Source of the DNA: Neolewinella xylanilytica
Lineage (GTDB): Bacteria; Bacteroidota; Bacteroidia; Chitinophagales; Saprospiraceae
Direction of reading: 5' to 3'
Length of the DNA: 64,000 bases
Assembly (NCBI RefSeq): GCF_002934605.1
Contig: NZ_PTJC01000006.1
Location: 124,001-188,000 of the forward strand
A program made the position numbers and the translations under genes. The notes beneath the pieces are model-generated. The model ran no database searches. It had not been told where the DNA came from and saw only the letters and a program-made list of their open reading frames with translations. Shown piece by piece: positions 59,334 through 64,000 of the stretch; the first letter of the stretch is position 1, and every line of letters starts with the position of its first letter.

Positions 59334-60524
59334 GGGGGGAAGAAGTACGAAGTCTGATGTATAAAGTACGAAGTAGGAAGGTGGGTAGCTCGCTTCGCTC
59401 GTGGCGACCAAAGTAGGCTTTTGCGACGGAGCGCAGGTATTCCAGCCGTCTAACAACATTGCGCTCGTTCCGGACGACCGACAGTGCCAAATCGGTATCT
59501 CTTCTTGTCCGCCGAGCGGTAGCTCGTCTGCCTCGTGAGCGGGTCGGAAGGGTATTCTCTGTCAGGAGGTATCTCGGTTGGGCAGGGAAGCTTTTTCTTT
59601 TCGATCCGTCGGCGGACCAGCTATCGCTGGGCAGACGACTAGTGCTAGCTCCCTGGTCCGCCGAGCGGTAGCTCGTCTGCCCAGGGGGTGGGTGGGAGGA
59701 AAGGCTCTGTCAGGAGATATCTCGGTTGGGCAGGGAAGCTTTTCCTTTTCGATCCGTCGGCGGACCAGCCTCAGCTCCCTGGTCCGCCGAGCGGTAGCTC
59801 GTCTGCCCAGGGGGCGGGTGGGAGGAAAGGCTCTGTCAGGAGGTATCTCGGTTGGGGAGGAGGGGCTTTCCTTTTCGATCCGTCGGCGGACCAGCCTCAG
59901 CTCCCTGGTCCGCCGAGCGGTAGCTCGTCGACCCAGGGAGCGGGTGGGAGGAGAGGCTCTGTCAGGAGATATCTCGGTTGGGCAGGGAAGCTTTTCCTTT
60001 TCGATCCGTCGGTGGACCAGCTATCGCTGGGCAGACGACTAGTGCTAGCTTCCTGGTCCGCCGAGCGGTAGCTCGTCTGCCCAGGGGGCGGGTGGGAGGA
60101 AAGGCTCTGTCAGGAGATATCTCGGTTGGGCAGGGAAGCTTTTTCTTTTCGATCCGTCGGTGGACCAGCTATCGCTGGGCAGACGACTAGTGCTAGCTTC
60201 CTGGTCCGCCGAGCGGTAGCTCGTCTGCCCAGGGGGCGGGTGGGAGGAAAGGCTCTGTCAGGAGATATCTCGGTTGGGCAGGGAAGCTTTTTCTTTTCGA
60301 TCCGTCGGCGGACCAGCCTCAGCTCCCTGGTCCGCCGAGCGGTAGCTCGTCTCCCCAGGGAGCGGGTGGGAGGAAAGGCTCTGTCTTTTCGATCCGTCGG
60401 CGGACCAGCTATCGCTGGGCAGACGACTAGTGCTAGCTTCCTGGTCCGCCGAGCGGTAGCTCGTCTGCCCAGGGAGCGGGTCAAAATTCCTAAATCGTAA
60501 ATCAAGAATAAAAAAGCCTTCTCC
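59334..60524. other. Gene-free 1.2-kb region dominated by a tandem repeat
   Basis: The first ~170 bases (59334-59506) contain the direct repeat AAGTACGAAGT near 59344-59375 and nothing else recognisable. From 59507 to 60480 lies the palindromic tandem array. The reading frames running through it come from its periodicity, not from coding selection, because unit lengths of 148, 126 and 114 do not keep one frame. Confidence 0.7.
59507..60480. repeat. Tandem array of eight palindromic units (114-149 bp)
   Basis: The core GTCCGCCGAGCGGTAGCTCG begins at 59507, 59656, 59782, 59908, 60056, 60204, 60330 and 60444. Long units (~148) contain a 22-base segment missing in short ones (126). Each long unit holds nested inverted repeats: CTGGGCAGACGA..TCGTCTGCCCAG (59627-59684) and GCGGACCAG..CTGGTCCGC (59612-59661), so it can form a cruciform. 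A common spacer has AGGCTCTGTCAGGAGATAT and a T-rich CTTTTTCTTTTCGATCC. A solitary copy of the core lies at 37831-37862. Confidence 0.9.
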
Positions 60525-61136
60525 CTACCGTCCCTTCGGCCGCCGCCGCTTGCCGCCGCGGGACATCATCTGGTGGCCTTCCTTACCCATACGTTGGGCG
60601 GCCTTGGCTTGGCCCGACTGCTTGAGGGCGGTATCCAGCATGTCGATCTGTTCGGTGATCTGGGGGAGCTTGACGTTGGTTTCCTTGGCGGCCTTGAGGT
60701 ACTTCTTGGCGGCACCGAAGTTGCGGCGGTTGGCTTCGATCTGGGCTAGCTGTAGCTTGAGCATGGCCTTTTCGTTGGCGGTGGGTACGTCGATGGCGTC
60801 GGCCTGCTTGAGGTAGCCTTCGGCGGCGTTGAGGTCCTTACGGCTCAGGGCGATGGTGCCGCGCATCATGTAGTAGAAGGCGCGGTTGGCACTATACAGC
60901 CATTCCGGTTTGAGCGTAAGGTTGAGCAATTGCTCGCCACGGTTGAAGTCCTGCATCTGGACGGCTTTCGCGGCCGGACCGACGGTGCCGAGAAAGATGT
61001 ATCCGAGCAGCAGGATGATGCCCGCCAGCAGGAAGGGGAAACCGTACCAGAATCCGAAGGCAATCCACAGGGCGGTACCGCCGATGATGCCGGCGGCGAT
61101 AAGCGCGAAGCGGATATAAGGTGGAATGATGAACAT
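60525..61136 (-). CDS. Membrane-anchored TPR-type protein
   Basis: 203 residues. Two membrane helices (FALIAAGIIGGTALWIAFGFWY and PFLLAGIILLLGYIFLG, residues ~9-50) are followed by helical repeats of TPR type (about 60-180: DFNRGEQLLNLTLKPEWLYS, YYMMRGTIALSRKDLNAAEGYL, KAMLKLQLAQIEANRRNFGAAKKYLKAA). The tail is strongly basic (GGKRRRPKGR). Similar proteins are conserved in Bacteroidota without known role. It follows tatC by 55 bases in the same direction. Confidence 0.78.
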   Translation of the reverse strand: MFIIPPYIRFALIAAGIIGGTALWIAFGFWYGFPFLLAGIILLLGYIFLGTVGPAAKAVQMQDFNRGEQLLNLTLKPEWLYSANRAFYYMMRGTIALSRKDLNAAEGYLKQADAIDVPTANEKAMLKLQLAQIEANRRNFGAAKKYLKAAKETNVKLPQITEQIDMLDTALKQSGQAKAAQRMGKEGHQMMSRGGKRRRPKGR

Positions 61137-61160
61137 AGTATAATTTTTAGCTGCGTTGCT

Positions 61161-61189
61161 CCCGTTCCGATAGCTATCGGGAACGCAAT
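61161..61189. repeat. Palindrome between tatC and the TPR gene
   Basis: CCCGTTCCGATAGCTATCGG followed by GAACG: near-perfect inverted repeat (arms GTTCC-GATAG / CTATCG-GGAAC with one bulged G). It is a REP-like hairpin in the 55-base gap, too weakly followed by Ts to be a terminator. Confidence 0.6.
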
Positions 61190-61191
61190 GC

Positions 61192-62058
61192 TTACTGCAG
61201 GGAGGCTTCGTACTGCCGCTGCGCCCGTTTGGCTACGAAGATGGAGATTTCGTAAAGGGTGTACAACGGCACGGCGATCAAAATCTGCGTGACCACGTCG
61301 GGCGGGGTCAGTACGGCGGACAGGATCAGGATGCCGATAATGCTGTGCCGGCGGTACTGCCGCATGGCTTCCGCGGTCACCAGTCCGAATTTAGCCAGAA
61401 AGTAGATAAGTACGGGGAGTTCAAAAATGAGGGCCGCCGGGAGCGTGAACATGACCATATACCCGATAACGGATGCCATCTTAGGCTGGTTGACCGTGCC
61501 ACCGACCTCGAAGCCCATAAGGAAGTTCGTGCCGAAAGGGGCCACGACGAAAAAACCGAAGGCTACGCCGATAAAGAACAGAAAGGAACAGATGACAATG
61601 ACCCAGCGCGTCGCCCGTTGCTCGGCGGGGTAGAGGCCCGGTCGCACGAAGGACCAGATCTCGTAAAATACGTAGGGGAAAGCGAGTACGAATCCGCCCA
61701 CGAAAGCCATTTTAACCGCCGTGATGAACTGCTCGCCGAATTCGGTGGCCTGGACAAGCACCTGTGGCGGGTGAAAACACAAGGCCGCCCCCGTCCCCAG
61801 GAAGTCCGATATCTCGCAGAAGATACGGTAGCTGATAAAATCCTGGCGTAGGGGGCCGTACAGTACGTACGTAAAGTAAAAATCGTTGAATAGGAACAGC
61901 ACCACGCCGGCTACCACGATCGCGATCAATGCCCGCATGACATGCCAGCGCAGCTCTTCGAGGTGGTCCACGAAAGACATTTCCTTTTCCATTTCTGGTA
62001 CCGGTTTACCGGCTTCGTCGTATTTCCAAGTATCTACGTCCTGTTGGTCGAGTGGCAT
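61192..62058 (-). CDS. tatC: Twin-arginine translocase subunit TatC
   Basis: 288 residues. The N-terminal cytoplasmic extension (about 25 residues, acidic) precedes MSFVDHLEELRWHVMRALIA, the signature with the conserved Glu-Glu-Leu-Arg that binds twin-arginine signals. Six helices follow, with the conserved FPYVFYEIWSFVRPGLYPAEQR loop and AVLTPPDVVTQ near the end. Compared with E. coli TatC there is an insertion of about 35 residues in the first periplasmic loop (YRIFCEISDFLGTGAALCFHP), as usual in Bacteroidota. tatA or tatB is not in the window. Confidence 0.95.
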   Translation of the reverse strand: MPLDQQDVDTWKYDEAGKPVPEMEKEMSFVDHLEELRWHVMRALIAIVVAGVVLFLFNDFYFTYVLYGPLRQDFISYRIFCEISDFLGTGAALCFHPPQVLVQATEFGEQFITAVKMAFVGGFVLAFPYVFYEIWSFVRPGLYPAEQRATRWVIVICSFLFFIGVAFGFFVVAPFGTNFLMGFEVGGTVNQPKMASVIGYMVMFTLPAALIFELPVLIYFLAKFGLVTAEAMRQYRRHSIIGILILSAVLTPPDVVTQILIAVPLYTLYEISIFVAKRAQRQYEASLQ

Positions 62059-62084
62059 GGCGCGAAGGTACTATCCAGCAAGGT

Positions 62085-62945
62085 TTAGAGAAGATAATCC
62101 CGCACGGCCTCTTCACTGTAGTCCCATAGCCGACCAGCCAGCTGTTCGTTGCAGGCGGTGGGAGAGGGTTTGACGAGGCACTGAGAAGGGTTGAAATACC
62201 GGCCGCTCACCTCCCGGACTTCCGGACTGGAGGCCAGGTACACGCTCGTATCGGCGCCCCGCTTCGGAGTCCGGGCGAAGGGTTTGTAGAGCGACCAGAT
62301 GGTCTTGGTCAGTAGTTTTCCGTGCTTATTCGCCAGGGAAGTGCCGACTACGCCCGGGTGAAGGCAGTTGGTGGTGAGCTCCGTGCCGTGGCGGCGATCG
62401 AGCTCTTTCGTAAAGAGGACATTGGCCAGTTTGCTCTGGGCGTAAGCCTTTCCGCCGTCGTAGGCCTGGGCCCCTCTCTCGCCGCGCAGATTGCCGAAAT
62501 CGATGCCGGCCTTTGCGTGCAGGGCACTGGAAACGTTGATGACCCGCGTGCAGAGGTTACTACACTGCATGGCGGGAAGCAAGTTGAGGGTAAGCAGGAA
62601 ATGCCCGAGATGGTTGACGCCGAACTGCAGTTCGTAGCCATCCTGGGTAAGGGTCAACTTGTCACTGTAGACGCCCGCGTTGTTGATCAGCACGTCCAAG
62701 CGGGGATGTTCGGCCAGAAACAATTCGGAAGCGGCCCGGACGCTGGACAGGTCGGCCAGGTCGAGAGGAATGGTGTCGATAAGCTCGTTGCCCGTCTGCC
62801 GTACCAATTCGTCGGCGGTACGCTGGGCTTTCGTCTCATCGCGGCAGGCCAGCACCAGGTGATACCCTTTTTCGGCAAGCCGTTCGGCGGTAGCCCGGCC
62901 GATGCCGTCGTTGGCGCCTGTGATGAGTACGGTTTTGTCTTGCAT
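62085..62945 (-). CDS. Short-chain dehydrogenase/reductase (retinol-dehydrogenase-like)
   Basis: 286 residues. The cofactor motif is LITGANDGIGRATAERLAEKG, then LDVLINNAGV, the catalytic Ser in VINVSSALHAKAG and the Tyr-Lys in GGKAYAQSKLANVLFT; LHPGVVGTSLA follows. The closest type is the animal-retinol-dehydrogenase-like group common in bacteria. The preferred cofactor is probably NADP (ACRDETKAQR after strand 2). The substrate is unknown. It is upstream of tatC by 26 bases and may be co-transcribed with it. Confidence 0.9.
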   Translation of the reverse strand: MQDKTVLITGANDGIGRATAERLAEKGYHLVLACRDETKAQRTADELVRQTGNELIDTIPLDLADLSSVRAASELFLAEHPRLDVLINNAGVYSDKLTLTQDGYELQFGVNHLGHFLLTLNLLPAMQCSNLCTRVINVSSALHAKAGIDFGNLRGERGAQAYDGGKAYAQSKLANVLFTKELDRRHGTELTTNCLHPGVVGTSLANKHGKLLTKTIWSLYKPFARTPKRGADTSVYLASSPEVREVSGRYFNPSQCLVKPSPTACNEQLAGRLWDYSEEAVRDYLL

Positions 62946-63097
62946 AGCTTACTGGGGTAGTAACGCTTGGGAGGGTGGGGGGGTTTTTGGGCGCTCGCTT
63001 TGCTCGCTATAGAGGCTTCACGTAAGCGCTCCTCGCGTTCGCGGTATAGGACTTCGTCGGGAGAGGCTTCGCGGTTCGTGGGGTGGCTTAGGTTGCT

Positions 63098-63105
63098 TAC
63101 TTTTG
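63098..63105 (+). promoter_or_regulatory. Putative -7 box before the ABC transporter operon
   Basis: TACTTTTG fits TAnnTTTG and ends 4 bases before the GTG start at 63110. Confidence 0.4.
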
Positions 63106-63109
63106 GGGC

Positions 63110-63763
63110 GTGCTAACTACCCATGATCTGTCGTATCGGTACGGGGCCGGAGCTCCGGAGTTTGCGTTTCCCGATCTCTCGGTGGAAGCGGGGGAGGGGG
63201 CGCTGCTGTTGGGGCCTAGCGGGTCGGGCAAGTCGACCTGGCTACATCTTTTAGCGGGCATACTGTCGCCGCTGACCGGGCGGGTCGAGCTCGATGGGAC
63301 GGTTTACGGAAGTTTGCGGAGCGGCGACCTGGACCGGTTCCGGGGAAGGAATATTGGATTGGTCTTGCAGCGGGCCTATTTCGTAGAAGCCCTGAACGTG
63401 GCGGAGAACCTGGCCCTGGCACGCAAAATGGCCGGACTGCCGCCAGACCGGGCTTTCCTATTATCTGTTCTCGAGAGCCTGGGGATCGGCCGGTATGCTC
63501 AGCGTAAGCCCCGGGAATTGAGCGTGGGAGAGCAGCAACGGGTGACGATCGCCCGCGCCTTAGTGAACCGGCCCAAGCTGATCCTGGCCGATGAACCTAC
63601 CAGTGCGCTGGACGACCCGAATGCCCACCGGGTAAGCCAGCTATTGCGGGAGCGGGCCGCCGAACTCGGGGCCGCCCTGGTGGTGGTCACCCACGACGGC
63701 CGACTACGCACCGACTTCTCCCGGATCGTAGCGATTGAGCCCCTCACCACGCAAAATATCTAG
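63110..63763 (+). CDS. ABC transporter ATPase (MacB/LolD type)
   Basis: 217 residues from a GTG start. Walker A is LLLGPSGSGKSTWLHLLAGIL, Q-loop NIGLVLQRAYFVEALNVAEN, signature PRELSVGEQQRVTIARALV, Walker B KLILADEPTSALDD, switch His in LVVVTHDGRL. The short length and the LQR/LNVAEN Q-loop region belong to the MacB/LolD/FtsE group that works with FtsX-like permeases. The permease gene begins 3 bases later. Such systems extract or export lipoproteins, peptides or drugs by mechanotransmission. Substrate unknown. Confidence 0.92.
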   Translation: MLTTHDLSYRYGAGAPEFAFPDLSVEAGEGALLLGPSGSGKSTWLHLLAGILSPLTGRVELDGTVYGSLRSGDLDRFRGRNIGLVLQRAYFVEALNVAENLALARKMAGLPPDRAFLLSVLESLGIGRYAQRKPRELSVGEQQRVTIARALVNRPKLILADEPTSALDDPNAHRVSQLLRERAAELGAALVVVTHDGRLRTDFSRIVAIEPLTTQNI

Positions 63764-63765
63764 CC

Positions 63766-64000
63766 TTGTCTCTATTCGGCTTAGCACTCCGCAACCTTAT
63801 CTACCGCCCCTGGACCACGGCGCTAAGCCTGATCCTGGCGGCCCTGGGTGCCGGGCTGATCAGTTTGATCCTGCTCCTGAGCTGGCAACTGGAACAGCAG
63901 TTCGACCGGAACCTGGCGGGAATCGACCTGGTTGTCGGGGCGAAGGGGAGCCCGTTGCAGCTCATGATGTCGAGCATGTACCACATTAGTTCGCCGACGG
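63766..64000 (+). CDS. FtsX-like ABC permease (3' end outside window)
   Basis: The frame begins with TTG, giving (M)SLFGLALRNLIYRPWTTAL followed by a membrane helix (SLILAALGAGLISLILLLSW) and then LEQQFDRNLAGIDLVVGAKG, and is open to base 64000 (78 codons seen). This start is characteristic of the Bacteroidota MacB-like permease with the N-terminal periplasmic core. No ATG exists nearby, and the 2-base gap after the ATPase stop supports coupling. Only the first helix and the beginning of the periplasmic domain are visible. Confidence 0.85.
   Translation, partial: MSLFGLALRNLIYRPWTTALSLILAALGAGLISLILLLSWQLEQQFDRNLAGIDLVVGAKGSPLQLMMSSMYHISSPT

Noticed and set aside
59507-60480. CRISPR array
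   Set aside because: Units are 114-149 bp, nearly identical throughout, and there are no unique spacers or cas genes.
59578-60500. Repeat-protein genes read through the tandem array (plus frames with RRAVARLPRGRVGG-type repeats)
   Set aside because: The frames come from the DNA periodicity; unit lengths of 148 and 114 shift the frame, similar open frames exist on both strands, and no start or signal context is present.
1-64000. Prophage, integrative element or restriction/defence island
   Set aside because: No integrase, transposase, phage structural, toxin-antitoxin or restriction genes were recognised; the single HNH protein is isolated.

Overview
The window reads as chromosomal DNA of a GC-rich Bacteroidota bacterium, most likely of the Saprospiria/Lewinella type. 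This is inferred from several features: a type IX secretion regulator (porX) at the left edge, two proteins ending in T9SS-type sorting domains, promoters of the Bacteroidota form (TTG, about 20 bp, TAnnTTTG), the near absence of Shine-Dalgarno sequences, and gene types common in that phylum (GH92, GH3-beta-lactamase fusion, PVC-type haem protein, HisB fusion). No prophage, transposase, integrase, rRNA or CRISPR array was seen. Housekeeping genes are interleaved with secreted enzymes and many palindromic intergenic repeats.

Layout. 1-7.5 kb: 3' part of porX, a flavin-type oxidoreductase, a GH92 glycosidase, rnhB and der. 7.5-16.9 kb: a repeat-rich gap, a dipeptide epimerase-like gene, an M48 lipoprotein protease, the GH3/beta-lactamase fusion, glyA and an MscS channel. 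17-24.4 kb: recA, a GreA-like protein with a MazG-like protein, an HNH protein, polA, then two small envelope genes. 24.5-37.8 kb: YfcC-type carrier behind palindromic operator-like sites, an ABC exporter, a SnoaL-like protein, an S10 peptidase, a T9SS-sorted metalloprotease, a patatin fused to a receiver-like domain, and trmB. 37.9-46.8 kb: a large outer-membrane protein and a histidine operon (hisG-hisD-GyrI-like-hisC-hisB). 46.9-54.1 kb: DinB-like protein, a PVC-type haem protein/ThuA/Crp operon, a HAD hydrolase and a T9SS-sorted protein. 54.3-64 kb: a GT39-type glycosyltransferase with small membrane proteins, three tandem paralogous outer-membrane proteins, hemW, a 1-kb palindromic tandem array, a TPR protein, tatC, an SDR, and the start of an ABC transporter operon cut by the right edge.

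The most notable result is the head of the his operon. One Bacteroidota-type promoter is followed by a tRNA-Phe gene. One base after the tRNA discriminator base, the start codon of a 19-codon leader peptide with four consecutive His codons begins. A terminator hairpin follows just before hisG. This predicts classical ribosome-mediated attenuation on a transcript whose 5' part is a tRNA, so that tRNA 3' processing would leave a nearly leaderless leader mRNA. Other points to check are a patatin phospholipase fused to a degenerate response-regulator receiver domain, and several families of palindromic repeats. Two of these supply the stop codons, and in hisC also the last sense codons, of hisC and hisB. 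A third is amplified to eight copies in one place with a single copy 22 kb away.
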